From Carposina sasakii (taxonomy: Eukaryota; Arthropoda; Insecta; Lepidoptera; Carposinidae): a stretch of DNA of 64,000 nucleotides. The stretch is taken from assembly GCA_014607495.2 (NCBI GenBank), contig CP053169.1, positions 1,736,001 to 1,800,000 on the forward strand, in the 5' to 3' direction. This document shows, one piece after another, positions 42,401 to 58,830 of the stretch (position 1 is its first letter; every line of letters begins with the position of its first letter). The translations under genes were made by a program, and so were the position numbers. The notes below the pieces were generated by a model. It did not search any database, was not told the origin of the DNA, and worked only from the letters and a program-made list of their open reading frames with translations.

Positions 42401-44243
42401 TTGAGTAAAATAAACATAATCCAAGTAATTTAATCTAACTTTATACTTCATCTTACATAATAATTTTCTCACAAAAATATGCGCCTGGCCATAAATATAT
42501 ACAAAGAATTAGTGTATGTGAATTGTGTTTGTATGTATGTATGTGTGTATGTGTGTGTGTGTGTGTGTGTGTATGTGAATGTGTGTGTGTGCAATGTGTG
42601 CTTATAAAGATGTGTGTTTGTGTGACTGAGTAAGCATGAACTAAATGTAAATGTGTGCATCAAGTAAGCATAATAAGTTACACCTTTTTGAGTAGCTTAT
42701 TAAATAAGGAATTTAGTTTGATAAAGGGTACGCATGACGCAGTATATTATTTTGAAAGAGTAGGGGCTTAATTGGCAAAAACATTTAACAAATTTTGCTT
42801 GACCATTCCATGTTGATAGATTTTTGGGAGGTCAAAGTATAAAATGTGATTTATTTCTTATATGCCATTCTACTCCTCTAAAAGGAGATTTTAAAAAAAT
42901 AATAAATTGTCATATCTCTGACACCGTGAATTTCCGGATGGGGTGTTCCTTATATATGAAGGTAGCTAATGAGGTGCACTTTCAAATGTGAAAAAAAAAT
43001 GATCCTTATTTCTGGTTTTCGAAGATTTTTACGTACATATAAATAAATACGGCTAGGTTCCTGAAATGGTGTAGTCAGAACTGCGAGATCTTAAAGGAGA
43101 TACCATGGCCACTACGTTTTATGCTAAGAAAAAAGTCACTAGGAAGCATTTTAAAGTATGTAATAAAATATTTCCCTAACTGTTAACGTGTTCCTTAAAT
43201 TTGTTATCATAGTTTCTAAGCTATAATCATGATGATAAACATTATTACCAACTAATAAACGAAAAATCTAAAGTTTTCAAGTTCTTATAAAATAAATAAA
43301 TAGGTAATTCGTATGATGTTCTCCTGTATTTATAATTCCGCTGGTTGTAATAAATTTCAGTGGAGAGATTAACAATTTCGGTGGTTTGATAATAATATCG
43401 GTGGCGATTGAAATTTTTAAATGCAGATATCTCAAGAAATAATACGTTTTTAAAAATGTGTACCATATGACTGAATATTATATATTTTTAGCTATTACTT
43501 CGAATACAAAAAAGTTATAGAAAGTGGATATAAAATTTCGCCAGCGTAATTAGTCAAAAATCGAGGTTGTTGAAATTCACCCATATAAGTACTTAAGGAT
43601 TCATTTTTACTAATAATAATGTAACTCTTTAATCCTCAGTTGTGTCGAAGATTACATCATGAACCTGGTCTTTGAGACACCCGCTGTACCTGCTGATAAA
43701 GCTTACGTCGAAGACATATTTAAACTTGAAGACATCAATACCAAGTTTGGCATTTATACTTTGACTATTCCTGCGTAAGTATTTCATTTGTTAGTTTATT
43801 TTGGCGCTGATTTTTTCAACAGTCACATAGCCTATCTGAAGGTTATATTTGATGCTGTCTTTCTCTAAAACTTGATGAAGATAGAGACAACATAAACTAT
43901 CCTTTAGTAAGGCTGTCTGACCATTGAATGAATTGACCTAAGATTTTTCGAAGGATTGAACCTTGAGTAGTGAATACTGAGTCGATTATGGCGGAATAGC
44001 GAATACGAGTATTCGAAAGTTGTTACACCATTTTAAAATTTATTTTATTCTTGGCATATTAACTACAGCATGCCATTGCCTCGTCTCTATTTTTTTAAAG
44101 TAATTCAACTAGCTACCTCAAACGTGATTGGTCAGGATTTTTTGTGTTGGCAGTAATTTAATTTAATATTTTACCTTTTCACTATTTTATATAACTGTAC
44201 TTTCAGGAAACGTCATCCATTCCGAGGGGGGAAGAAAGACTGA
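33387..44243 (+). CDS. Outer dynein arm docking complex protein, CCDC63/CCDC114 (ODAD1) family, complete
   Basis: Twelve coding exons: 33387-33452, 34083-34208, 35068-35262, 35653-35792, 36224-36398, 36507-36686, 37405-37555, 38002-38173, 39008-39149, 39422-39549, 43640-43774, 44207-44243. They join in phase to 548 residues, close to the length of CCDC63-type proteins. Family role: an elongated coiled coil that anchors outer dynein arms on axonemal doublets, needed for ciliary and sperm-tail beating. Matches to the family as I remember it: LGILNHELKETLLCLQ, then IENAANRLRRMENRLDLATK, FNIQWNRTIGKLVKGKEYLM, and EMQSFEGELNHLAKLEEFLR followed by VKG (about residues 235-257). Residues 450-491 are Pro-rich, and the protein ends in a basic tail, HPFRGGKKD. 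ATG 33387 has A at -3. In insects motile axonemes occur in sperm and chordotonal neurons, so testis expression is expected (inference). CCDC63 and CCDC114 cannot be separated here. Drosophila wampa belongs to this family, to my knowledge. Confidence 0.85.
33704..33806. repeat. MITE-G, short form with perfect-looking ends
   Basis: CCCCTGATTACGTAAAAGCA at the left faces TGCTTTTACGTAATCAGGGG at the right. The core is GC-rich (GAGGTGCGGGGCACGGGAGG) and unlike the AT-rich core of 2224-2405. Confidence 0.85.
33846..34020. repeat. CGACGT-rich irregular repeats
   Basis: TACGACGTCGGTGAT occurs near 33865 and 33895, with further GATACGACGTCG near 34010 and palindromes such as GGTAGGTACCTAC. Class unknown. 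Confidence 0.4.
34083..34208 (+). CDS. ODAD1-like exon 2
   Basis: Follows AATTCCAG, precedes GTTAGT; phase 0, 42 codons, FQKLAPMCSVEKRAGG to LKETLLCLQ. Confidence 0.8.
34404..34446 (-). repeat. Helitron-like terminal end, inverted to the one at 34998
   Basis: ACTAGCGGACGCCCGCGACT then CCGTCCGCGTGGACTGCAGA; reverse complement of the 3' end at 34957-34998. Confidence 0.7.
34720..34998 (+). repeat. Helitron-like non-autonomous element with CTAGT end
   Basis: GTAACGGATCGCTCTCTGTA, TAATCTCAGAAACGGCTGAA, TAATTTCGACATTTTGTTTT and ACGGAGTCGCGGGCGTCCAC then TAGT. Confidence 0.8.
35068..35262 (+). CDS. ODAD1-like exon 3
   Basis: Follows CTCTCCGTAG, precedes GTATGA (a weaker donor); phase 0, 65 codons, LAKKGQHYVRDTQTKKG to FKKVPTEAD. 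Confidence 0.78.
35653..35792 (+). CDS. ODAD1-like exon 4
   Basis: Follows TTATAACAG, precedes GTAGAT; 46 codons and two bases, ELAMIENAANRLRRMENRLD to EEIHRLLVER. Confidence 0.82.
36224..36398 (+). CDS. ODAD1-like exon 5
   Basis: Follows TACTTTCCCAG, precedes GTAAGA; one base completes Arg, then NSFNIQWNRTIGKLVKGKEY to LFQLNKDIS. Confidence 0.85.
36507..36686 (+). CDS. ODAD1-like exon 6
   Basis: Follows ATAACTTTAG, precedes GTAAGT; phase 0, 60 codons, EMQSFEGELNHLAKLEEFLR to LLDEIF. This is the segment with clearest family resemblance. Confidence 0.85.
36937..37187 (+). repeat. RTE-tailed SINE (SINE-R), plus strand, near complete
   Basis: CACGTGGTGCCGCCAGATTA, CCACCCCATGTCTGCCCGTG, GGGGGAGGCCTACGTCCAGC and GACTGCAATAGGCTGATGAT. 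It accounts for the four overlapping frames on both strands. Confidence 0.9.
37188..37275 (+). repeat. MITE-T right half, next to SINE-R
   Basis: GAAAATAAACATGTGATTTC, GACAGTGGGCTATTTTTATA and GCATTTCACTTTACC correspond to the right half of 4098-4253. Confidence 0.75.
37405..37555 (+). CDS. ODAD1-like exon 7
   Basis: Follows TTTTTTATGGCAG, precedes GTAATG; 50 codons and one base, NYTGKDKIGTIINDFKSKEI to ELLRQRI. Confidence 0.8.
37556..38001. other. Intron 7, no recognised feature
   Basis: AT-rich; ACAAATAGTAACTT is directly repeated near 37670 and 37700. Confidence 0.4.
38002..38173 (+). CDS. ODAD1-like exon 8
   Basis: Follows GCTTTTTCAG, precedes GTCTGT; two bases complete Leu, then DQRDINEAREETQDKRINTL to GIDDLVR. 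Confidence 0.82.
38383..38575. repeat. hAT-like MITE, copy 1
   Basis: CAGTGGTTCCCAAAGTGG at the left and AAAGTTTAGGAACTCCTG at the right are inverted; interior ACTCGATGGGGGTCTACGTT is shared with 50938-51106. The 8-bp flanks (AACTAGAC, AATTTAGG) match poorly, so the duplication has eroded. Confidence 0.82.
38861..38925 (+). repeat. SINE-A 3' fragment
   Basis: ACTTGGTGCTCTGCCTACCC and GTAAGGGGTAAAGGCGTGAT. Confidence 0.8.
39008..39149 (+). CDS. ODAD1-like exon 9
   Basis: Follows CTGTTACAG, precedes GTATGG; one base completes Arg, then FAKCDITPLLSLLGNHKEVT to LIEVVYGAVK. Confidence 0.82.
39422..39549 (+). CDS. ODAD1-like exon 10
   Basis: Follows TCTCTGTGCAG, precedes GTAAGT; PPAPTPKGRKGPETLTKLVA to MLVPYQPCA, leaving two bases of a Tyr codon. 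The donor overlaps an apparent TAG, which is spliced out of frame. Confidence 0.82.
39550..43639. other. Intron 10 (4.1 kb), mostly unrecognised
   Basis: Contains a (GT)n microsatellite at 42530-42600 and a stretch at 39698-39715 (ATCCCGAAGGAAAGGCAAAG) shared with 48943. Fewer transposon copies than in other large introns here. 40883-41098 and 43245-43466 are open on the minus strand without family signature. Confidence 0.45.
42530..42600 (+). repeat. (GT)n-rich microsatellite
   Basis: Interrupted GTGTGTGT runs with GTATGT; accounts for the THTHTHT-type frame on the other strand. Confidence 0.95.
43640..43774 (+). CDS. ODAD1-like exon 11
   Basis: Follows TTTAATCCTCAG, precedes GTAAGT; completes Tyr, then CVEDYIMNLVFETPAVPADK to KFGIYTLTIP. 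Confidence 0.82.
43823..43930. repeat. MITE-H hairpin element, copy 2
   Basis: GCCTATCTGAAGGTTATATT and TTTGATGCTGTCTTTCTCTA face AGATAGAGACAACATAAACT and GGCTGTCTGACCATTG. Confidence 0.75.
44207..44243 (+). CDS. ODAD1-like exon 12 with stop codon
   Basis: Follows CTGTACTTTCAG; one base completes Ala, then KRHPFRGGKKD and TGA at 44241. Confidence 0.8.
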
Positions 44244-44308
44244 ACTTATAAATTACGCTTTCAATACCTAAATGGACATTGTACAATTATTTTAAATAAC
44301 TTAAAACA

Positions 44309-44314
44309 AATAAA
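44309..44314 (+). terminator. Polyadenylation signal of the docking-complex gene
   Basis: AATAAA 65 bases after the stop (followed by overlapping TAAATA), then T- and GT-rich DNA. A very short 3' UTR would result. Confidence 0.7.
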
Positions 44315-44364
44315 TAAATACATCAGCTGAACATTTTTTTGTCTTTTACTGCTAAAATTACCAA

Positions 44365-44525
44365 AATCTATGCTCATTTGTTTGTTTGTTTGAACGCGCT
44401 AATCTCAGGAACTAGTAGTTCGATTCGAAAAATTCTTTCAGTGTTATAAAGCCCATATGCACATAGAAACCCGCCCCGGCTTTGCACGGTTGCAATGCCC
44501 CCTCACGCGGGCGAAGTCGAAAGTA
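44365..44525 (-). repeat. Helitron-like fragment
   Basis: CGCTAATCTCAGGAACTAGT, CCCGCCCCGGCTTTGCACGG and CACGCGGGCGAAGTCGAAAG are words typical of lepidopteran Helitron-like repeats; 53157-53190 shares the CCGCCCCGTCTTCGCACG type. Confidence 0.5.
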
Positions 44526-45479
44526 AAACATTTAGTACAAATCATTGCGTGAGCGCATCACCTACCCTTATCAGAAAATTCCTCATTGTGTCTACAGGTA
44601 GTAGGCATATTAATACTTACACACGTTACAATTTTACCCTACTCTTGTGGTACCTATCTAATAGATGAGTTAGATTACTTTGCTAGCTACCCTTTAGCTA
44701 CCTATCTTGCATCCTCAATATCCGCATAAAGAGCGATCATTGGAATACATAATGTACAAATCTATGGTACCTACTGATATTTTACCCACGTACGTAACGT
44801 CACATTCGGGTCTATTGCAAAAATAATGTACAAAACCAACCAGTACAAAACAATGCATTGGCTTCAACGTCTTGAAAGCAAATCCTATTTTCAAGATTCT
44901 ACTATTTTGGTAAGCTTTTAAATTTCTGGCAACACTAAAACTTTTAATGTTTCCACTACTAAAAATTAACCCATATGTAGGGAAAAAGTACCATCGAAAT
45001 AAACACGGATATGGGAACGAAATTAATTGCTTTTGTGTAATTTTTTATATAGATTTTATGTGTTCCAGTATAATAGGTCTAAAATATGTTTTTCATTCAA
45101 TAAATAATATTAGCTACTTACATTACCTAGGTTTTGTAGAAATAGCTAGTTTTTTTTATAGGTTACTAGTAACATATACATTTTTATATTTTATTTACCA
45201 TTTTCAGTACATAATTCAATACGCGGGTAGTGTTTACTACACATAAAAGCTTTATTTAATAGGATAGGGCATTACAAATCTGAGGCTGGCAACATTGGTG
45301 AGGTGTTTTCTTCCTGTCATTCAGTGTGTGAGTGAAGTGAGTGATGTCTCCGCCATTGAAATTCACTTTAGCCGAGAACTGATATAGGTTGTACCGTACA
45401 TAATCGGCAAAAATCCTTGCAATCTTTCTTCTTTTCTGTATTCTATTTAGCCATATTTCGTGCACAAACATCATATCCA
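44526..45479. other. Intergenic gap and probable PP1 leader
   Basis: About 1.2 kb separates the docking gene from the PP1 start. It must hold the PP1 promoter and 5' UTR unless an upstream non-coding exon exists. The open frame 44947-45246 is AT-rich and unrecognised. Confidence 0.45.
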
Positions 45480-52220
<6,741 letters not shown>

Positions 52221-53329
52221 GTGAGTCGTTTTTTCATTGTTGTGCCCAAAAAGCGGCGGTATGCTCACCGTGCGAATTAGCATGTTTACTGGCGAAGGGT
52301 GTGCGATTTGCACACTTCGGCCAAATCAGTGGGCCAAACACGAACCTCTCGACAGGCCGTAACGCTATCGTCCAACTGTCATATCGGCGCGGAAAAAGGT
52401 TCATGCTTACCCTACCCACATAGATATCACGTACCTGAAATGCAAGATTATTTCCTATATTTTTAGCCGACTGAAAAAAGGAGGTTTCTCAATTCGACCG
52501 TATACATTTTTTTTGTATATTATGCGCACATTTACGATAGATTATCTTTTTTTGTTCGGCATAGTTCTGTATTGTTTTTTTTTTTTCTTTTCTTGTTGAT
52601 TACGCGAAGTTAATAGTAGGCGTTTGATAATTAGAATGACATAATTCGTGTACCTACACTATAATGACTGGACTACATTGGTTACCTCATAGTTTTTATT
52701 TTTACTAATTTAGGATACTTACCTCATATACATGTACGCGTTGTAGCTGAAAACTTATTTTGATATCGTCTGCCATTGGATTTGTAACCGGTTACTTGAT
52801 TATAATATAATTGTGCCCAAAAAGCGATGGTAGGATCCTCACTACGTTTATACTGAAACGTGGGTGTGTAATTTGAACTCTTTCAGGATAATGGGCGTGA
52901 CTGTACATATGTACATAATCTATATCATGAACTGACAAATAACTACGTTCTTTCAGTCGTATTACGTCTAAAAGTCGTATTACGTACAAACCGACGACGT
53001 GCACACAATACACGATTAGCATAATGAGATACGCACGTTTCCTAGTAGAATTTGTCACAATAGTGATCGTGTTACTTACACACCCATTTACGTACTTAGT
53101 TGGAGTAAAAATTAGCTAGTTAGATTACCCTTTTTACGACTGCTTTGTGGACAACTAGCGACCCGCCCCGTCTTCGCACGAGTGCAATGCTGATACTATA
53201 CATTATAATGATATAAAGCTTCCTCTTGAATCACTATCTTAAAAACCGCATTTAATATGTTGCGTAGTTTAAAAGACAGCGAGAAATGTTATATAATATA
53301 GTCCGAAAATCACACTGCAGTTACCAACT
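52221..53329. other. PP1 intron 4, first part, with a direct repeat
   Basis: TGTGCCCAAAAAGCG at 52241-52255 recurs at 52812-52826 with similar sequence after each. Frames at 52118-52423 extend from the exon into the intron. No next PP1 exon seen. Confidence 0.4.
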
Positions 53330-53435
53330 CGCCTACACAGCGTGGTGACTGGGGAAAGACCCCCTTATGGCAGTAGCCTTGTGACGTGCCCTGGGCGAGG
53401 CCTACGTCCAGCAGTGGACTGCAATAGGCTAATGT
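53330..53435 (+). repeat. RTE-type LINE tail copy
   Basis: CAACTCGCCTACACAGCGTG, GGGCGAGGCCTACGTCCAGC, GACTGCAATAGGCTAATG. Confidence 0.82.
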
Positions 53436-53454
53436 ATATATTTATCTAATTCGT

Positions 53455-53535
53455 TGGACTTATTTCCTACTTCTCCGCTATCCTATGCCATACGTGGCTG
53501 TGGTTTCATGATCCTGCAGTTCTGGATTTATGCAG
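53455..53535 (+). repeat. Element B fragment
   Basis: CTATGCCATACGTGGCTGTG and CATGATCCTGCAGTTCTGG. Confidence 0.65.
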
Positions 53536-53871
53536 GTCTATCTCTCTCCGTTCTTAACATAAATGGCTGAGAGAGAAAAGGACGGGTAGGACTAATTTTA
53601 CGTTTAGGTTTAAGTGTGACTGCCGGAATCGATCATATTATGTAATCGGTGACTATTTAGAGTCTGCGATCGGTCGCAAAGACTTGTAGTTGTAATTACG
53701 TGACAAATTTTAATGATCTTGGATTGGTTTTGAAGGTTTTAGCGCTGGATTAATTATCTTCTCAATAGCTTGTTGACTGGCGGTAATGAGTGGTGTTTAC
53801 TTCCACGTATAGTGCAATGTGTGGTCTACACAAACGAGTGGGTAGATTTAGATTTATATACCTACTATAAC

Positions 53872-54142
53872 AGAGCGGTGGTAGTTCAGTGGTTAAGACG
53901 TGCACCTTCCAAGCGGGAGGCGTAAGTTCGATCCCAGTCACGGGCCTGTACCAATGAATTTATTTCATGTACAGATTTTAATGTTGCAAAATTGTCACTT
54001 AGCTCGTGCCCGGAAAGCACGTAAAACCGTTGGTCCTGCGCCTGATCTCTCCGGTCGTGTCGGCTTTCCGTCCCATAGGACTATGAGAGTAACGGAATAG
54101 AGAGTGCATCTGTGTTTGCGCACACACTTGTGCACTATTTTG
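53872..54142 (+). repeat. tRNA-headed SINE-2, normal order, 3' truncated
   Basis: GTGGTAGTTCAGTGGTTAAG, AAGTTCGATCCCAGTCACGG, GTACCAATGAATTTATTTCA, GCACGTAAAACCGTTGGTCC. It ends near CTTGTGCACTAT without the final third seen at 57161-57492. Confidence 0.85.
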
Positions 54143-54827
54143 CAATAGTCACATAGTTTTTATTTATTATTTTATTGATTTTAGCATTATAGCTCTCACA
54201 ATTTTTTTTTTATAGTGATAGAATTTGTTAGTTTTTTTTAATAAAATGAAAGCAAAATAAATGTTTCAATTTATTTAAATTTATCGAATTTATTAATTAA
54301 TCGATTACTAGGTATGGACGGGTAATCGTGAATTACCCGTCCACCCACCAGTGGGAATGTCCAGTGGGTGGACGGGTCGGGACCGCGAAAAACATAACCC
54401 TCCTTTTGGCGCAATCTAGTGAAAACTGCATCGCGTGGAAACTAGTGCATTTGCATCCAGTTCCTTTGCAGAGTTTCGTTTGAGCGGAATGCAGAGGCTT
54501 GATCGCGATAAACGCTTCCTGCAGTCTAGAATCTAGATGCCCGGCTCGCTCTAGATAAAGTAGAATACTGTAGGTAGTCTTTGACTGGAAGATATTTCAA
54601 TGACATGCCTTAGTTTTAATAGATTGTGGCGGTAGTGAGAAGTTCTATTTGATATTTATAGAGCTACTAGCTGTTGCACGCGACTTCGTCCGCGTGGTCT
54701 ACAGAATGTAGCCTTATATCCTTCTCCGTACCCCCATGTATGCAATATTTTAAGAAGATATATTTAGTAATTGAAGCGTGAAGTGATAACAAACATACTG
54801 CAGTCACGTTTGGCATATTAGCCCACC
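54143..54827. other. PP1 intron 4, mixed sequence
   Basis: 54340-54380 has AGTGGGTGGACGGGT-type direct repeats; 54664-54700 carries a Helitron-like end (CTAGCTGTTGCACGCGACTT). Otherwise unrecognised. Confidence 0.4.
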
Positions 54828-54959
54828 TAGCATGACCGCGCATCATGGATATCGTATCCTCTCTATACAAAATTCAACATGGCGGCTATATTTATCGTGT
54901 TTTGACAGGCTAAATGTCGATAAATCGGTTTATCATATCGTGTTTCGCAGGTCATGCTA
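54828..54959 (+). repeat. MITE-C copy 2, inside element B
   Basis: TAGCATGACCGCGCATCATG to CGCAGGTCATGCTA; exact inverted ends TAGCATGACC/GGTCATGCTA. Element B words (GTGATCAGTGACAAGTTGCT) follow at 54978. Confidence 0.9.
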
Positions 54960-55009
54960 CTTGTGCTGGGCTAGAGATAAGTGATCAGTGACAAGTTGCT
55001 ACAGACTTA

Positions 55010-55832
55010 CGTTGCATAAATTGGTCTATTGTATTTAAGTAAATAACATAGATTATGGTTACTTTTCTCACATTATTCTTTCCAATCCAATACCCAAAGT
55101 ACCTACAATAGTCCAAAATACAATATAACATGGCGCATTTACAAGTGAATGAATACAATGTAATATGTGATTCTATCACCTCGCTGGATAGCACCAGTTG
55201 ATTAAACAGCCACTGAAGCGGCCAGCTGTCCTCTGCTGAAACACAATGTTGCCAGCCTGAATAGGAATACTTATTTAGGGTTGAGATATAAAAGAAAGGT
55301 TATCAACCGGAAAAATGTCTAAGAATTGAGCAGTCCCTTTCGGTGCGTTAGGTCCTTTTACCTGAATGTCTACTCTGTTCATTAGGTCTATTTCCCTGAA
55401 CGTCCACTTCCCTGAACGTCAACTACCCGAAAGTTTAATACCCTGAATGTCCACTTTACTCGAATGTCTATAATCATAAGAATAAGAATATTTATTGTTC
55501 GTAGATACAGGTAATTGAAGGTAGGTGTTATGCAAATTACAGTGCTCTGTATCTTGCCCATACTGAGCTTACAAACATGAAAAATTAGTCCATTACATTA
55601 TATAATCAAATAGCACAAATCAATAACAAACAAAATAACCAGTGCAGTATTCAAACCAAGTAAAATCTACTACCCTTCGTTGATGAAACGCTATAAAAAT
55701 AAAACTTTGATGACCGATTGGCGAAGTTCGTTAAATAGCCTACTTATGCCATAGATACTGGTTATTATCATGTTTGCACTTGCCATAGATATTATGGCAA
55801 TCGATGTTTGTTTCCGAGTCATGGCTATTTTT
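55010..55832. other. PP1 intron 4, no recognised feature
   Basis: 55350-55465 has irregular repeats of CCCTGAACGTC and CCGAATGTCTA-type words. Nothing coding. Confidence 0.4.
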
Positions 55833-55985
55833 ATAGAGCCTCCCGTGCTGACAACATAGTCCAAAAATCAGACTACGGTCACCAACCCGCCTGCCCAGCG
55901 TGGTGAATATGGGTAAAAACCCCCAATGTCAGTAGCCTTGTGGCGTGCTCTGGGGGAGGCCTACGTCCAGCAGTGGACTGCAACG
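55833..55985 (+). repeat. RTE-type LINE tail copy
   Basis: GAGCCTCCCGTGCTGACAAC, ACCAACCCGCCTGCCCAGCG, GGGGGAGGCCTACGTCCAGC. Followed at 55986 by a SINE-1 body fragment (CCACGACATGAGGCCTTAGA). Confidence 0.85.
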
Positions 55986-56061
55986 ACCGTTGGCTAGAAC
56001 CCACGACATGAGGCCTTAGAGATCTTTTTGTGGGACTAGGTAAATGTGTTATATAAAGTTC

Positions 56062-56544
56062 GTTCACTCACTTTACACAGAGCCGTACGCATTGCAAAAT
56101 TATCAAACGGAGTGTAACAAGTCGCTAGCGTCCTTGTGGTGCACCGCAGAAGTTGAAGGCATTGCTATTTATTATTTACTGCATGAAGGTGCCTATAGAC
56201 TTACTCACATTGCTAAAATAGCAAAAGCTCTACAATTTAGTACGCAGTTATTCTGTGAAAAAAGTGTTATAGGCAGAATAGGAGGTATAGGCTTCGCCCA
56301 TAGTTTCTATAACTCTCTCCTGTTATAATTTTCTTTCAGCTTGAGAACATTTTTCTATAGCGCACTTGAAAACACATTTAAAATTATTCCCCTTAAATGT
56401 CATCTATTTTTATCTTTATTTAAAGCGGCAATTTAGCCTCAATGTGTCATTCGTTTCGTACTTACAAAAAACGCGATCCCAAAAAATATTACTTTAGCTC
56501 TTCATACACAGATAACCAAATTTCATACATATTTGCAATTTTTT
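56062..56544. other. PP1 intron 4, no recognised feature
   Basis: The 94-codon frame 56044-56328 has no family signature or splice context. Confidence 0.4.
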
Positions 56545-56760
56545 TCCATAGACAGATATTAATTATTTCTCGTTAAAAAATCTTGCTACGCGCGTCTATG
56601 AGCATTTATGCAGAAAAACGCAGTATATTTATTCAACTTTGGACACTAATATCTTGGGAACAAGACACTTCTCATGTATGCTTCCATGGAGAAAAATGAT
56701 CCTGATGATGACGAGATTCCGTAGTTTTCGGGAACGTTGACGACCAAATAACACCCTGTA
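56545..56760 (+). repeat. TIR element family D, right half
   Basis: AGACAGATATTAATTATTTC to CGACCAAATAACACCCTGTA, same order as 51890-52090. Confidence 0.85.
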
Positions 56761-57160
56761 TGTATGCTACTATTCGCTACTACTGCGGCCACTACAATTA
56801 GTAGAATTGCGGTGTAGGCGGCACTCGGCGGCATATAAAACTTGCGGCGTCTGGAAACTGGATCTGCTATTTTCAGACACGGTTTTATGTACCTACGTAA
56901 CACACGAGACAAGTGTCCCTGCTTCCTAGCTTACTTAGATGTTGTTGTTTGAGGCTGATGCCACCATTATTGGTTCTTATTTTTATTTCAATACATTCAT
57001 AACATGCCAGTGTAAATCATATACAGACTGCATACACGGCTGATTTTCTGATGACTGACTGATGTAAACGATCAGTGACAAGTTGTTAGCTGAAACCAAT
57101 CGAGTGGGGTTGTACCTCGTAGATGGGGAAAGCTAATTGTAATATCAGTATATTAGAGGT

Positions 57161-57492
57161 GACAAATTTGCAACATTAAAATCTGTACATGAAATAAATT
57201 CATTAGTACAGGCCCGTGACTGGGATCGTACTTACGCCTCCCGCTTGGAAGGTGCACGTCTTAACCACTGGGCTATCACCGCTCGTGCCTCGGTAAGCAC
57301 GTAAAACCGTTGGTCCTGCGCCTGATCTCTCTCCGGTCGTGTCGGCTTTCCGTCCCATCGGACTATGAGAGTAACGGAATAGAGAGTGCATCTGTGTTTG
57401 CGCACACACTTGTGCACTATAATATATCCTGCGTACCTGACCAATCTCCGTAGAGATTGGTCGCCTTGGCCGAAATACGGTCGGAGATCATC
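57161..57492 (+). repeat. tRNA-headed SINE-2 with inverted 5' part and 11-bp duplication
   Basis: ATATTAGAGGT at 57150-57160 recurs at 57493-57503. The body 57284-57492 is in plus orientation and ends GGTCGGAGATCATC; the head and linker 57161-57283 are in minus orientation. In the intact copy at 53872 head and body have the same orientation. Confidence 0.92.
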
Positions 57493-57789
57493 ATATTAGA
57501 GGTAGAGTTGTATACCGTATGATATTCAGTTTTCCATCCCGAATAAATTATTACAGTCTAATCGTAAATTGAAGGTTATTTCATGGAAACGTGTCTATAA
57601 ATATCGTCGAGCTTAAAAAGTACGCGATCGTGAAAACTATGAGAACGTTATATCGATTTTCCGAAAATCTTCGTACTTTTACACGCCTTTGAGTACTTTG
57701 GCTAGAAGAGAGTAAGGAGTTCGTCGATCCCACCTAACTTACTTTACCGGATTATCTTATTTTATCAGATATATGTTGACTCTACTCCA

Positions 57790-58035
57790 CTATTGCAGTC
57801 CACTACTGGACGTAGGCCTCCCCCAGGGCACGCTACATGGCTACTGCTAGTTTTTACCTATAGTTACAACGCTGGGCAGACGGGTTGTTGCCCGCAGTGT
57901 GAATTTCGAAGTTGTTAACACGGGAGGCGCTGCTGCCCACTTTTCGGAAACACTTAATCGCCCTCTTACGGGATACCCACGGGCAGATATGGGGTGGTGC
58001 TATATACTACCGACACCACACGCCACTATGGAAAT
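57790..58035 (-). repeat. RTE-tailed SINE (SINE-R), minus strand
   Basis: TATTGCAGTCCACTACTGGA, GTTGTTAACACGGGAGGCGC and GATACCCACGGGCAGATATG, to ACCGACACCACACG. Confidence 0.85.
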
Positions 58036-58499
58036 AATACCGACCAAAATAATACTGCGACGCGGTACTATAATATATTTTCAGTGCTATTATATACCAA
58101 AAGTCGTTTACAGTACAACGACCTATATAATCGATATAATCGCTAACGTTCCGGCAATACCTATTTATCATCTGATACAGCCAGTTTGTAAAGAATGAAA
58201 TATTAAGAAGATATTGTACCAAAATCTAATTAGGAGTATAAAGGACGGAGGATGCGGAGCCTTACCTTGCGACCTTCGCCTTTCATCATTCGATTCGCAA
58301 TTTAGAGGGCAAAAGGCGAGAACGACGGCTAAGACGATTTTTTATTATAAATATCACTTGCAAATCAGTGTTGAATGTATGAAACATAAGTAATATAGTG
58401 TCACAACAAAACCCGATACGTCACGAAAATAATCATACATGTACCGATAAGATAATAAAAATCGGAATCTAAAAGTATTCTTTTAGAGAGAGAGTCCTG

Positions 58500-58611
58500 T
58501 TCTGAAGCGGGGTTTTACCAGAATACATCAGCCGAATGCCCTTCCGGTATATAACGTAAGAGTTGACTAATGAGTAACAACTTGTCATTGATTGATATAC
58601 ATCTGCCCCCC
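58500..58611 (+). repeat. Element B, left part
   Basis: GAAGCGGGGTTTTACCAGAA, AACGTAAGAGTTGACTAATG and AACTTGTCATTGATTGATAT, then the MITE. Confidence 0.8.
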
Positions 58612-58729
58612 TAGCATGACCACGCATCGTGGATATTGTATCGTCTATATACAAAATTCAACATGGCGGCTAAATTTATCTAAATGTCGATAAATCGGTT
58701 TATCATATCGTGTTTCGCAGGTCATTCTT
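58612..58729 (+). repeat. MITE-C copy 3, nested in element B
   Basis: TAGCATGACCACGCATCGTG to CGCAGGTCATTCTTG, lacking part of the middle. Confidence 0.85.
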
Positions 58730-58830
58730 GCTGGCCCTGTTATGCTAAAAGTGGCCGAAACGCCCATTGTGAGACCACAATCTGGCTACCTCATATTGAG
58801 AACACAGCCGTGTTATATACACGTATGTGT
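58730..58830 (+). repeat. Element B, right part
   Basis: CTGGCCCTGTTATGCTAAAA and ACACAGCCGTGTTATATAC continue the family. Confidence 0.75.

Noticed and set aside
42469..42663. His/Thr-rich minus-strand frame
   Set aside because: Translation of a (GT)n microsatellite.
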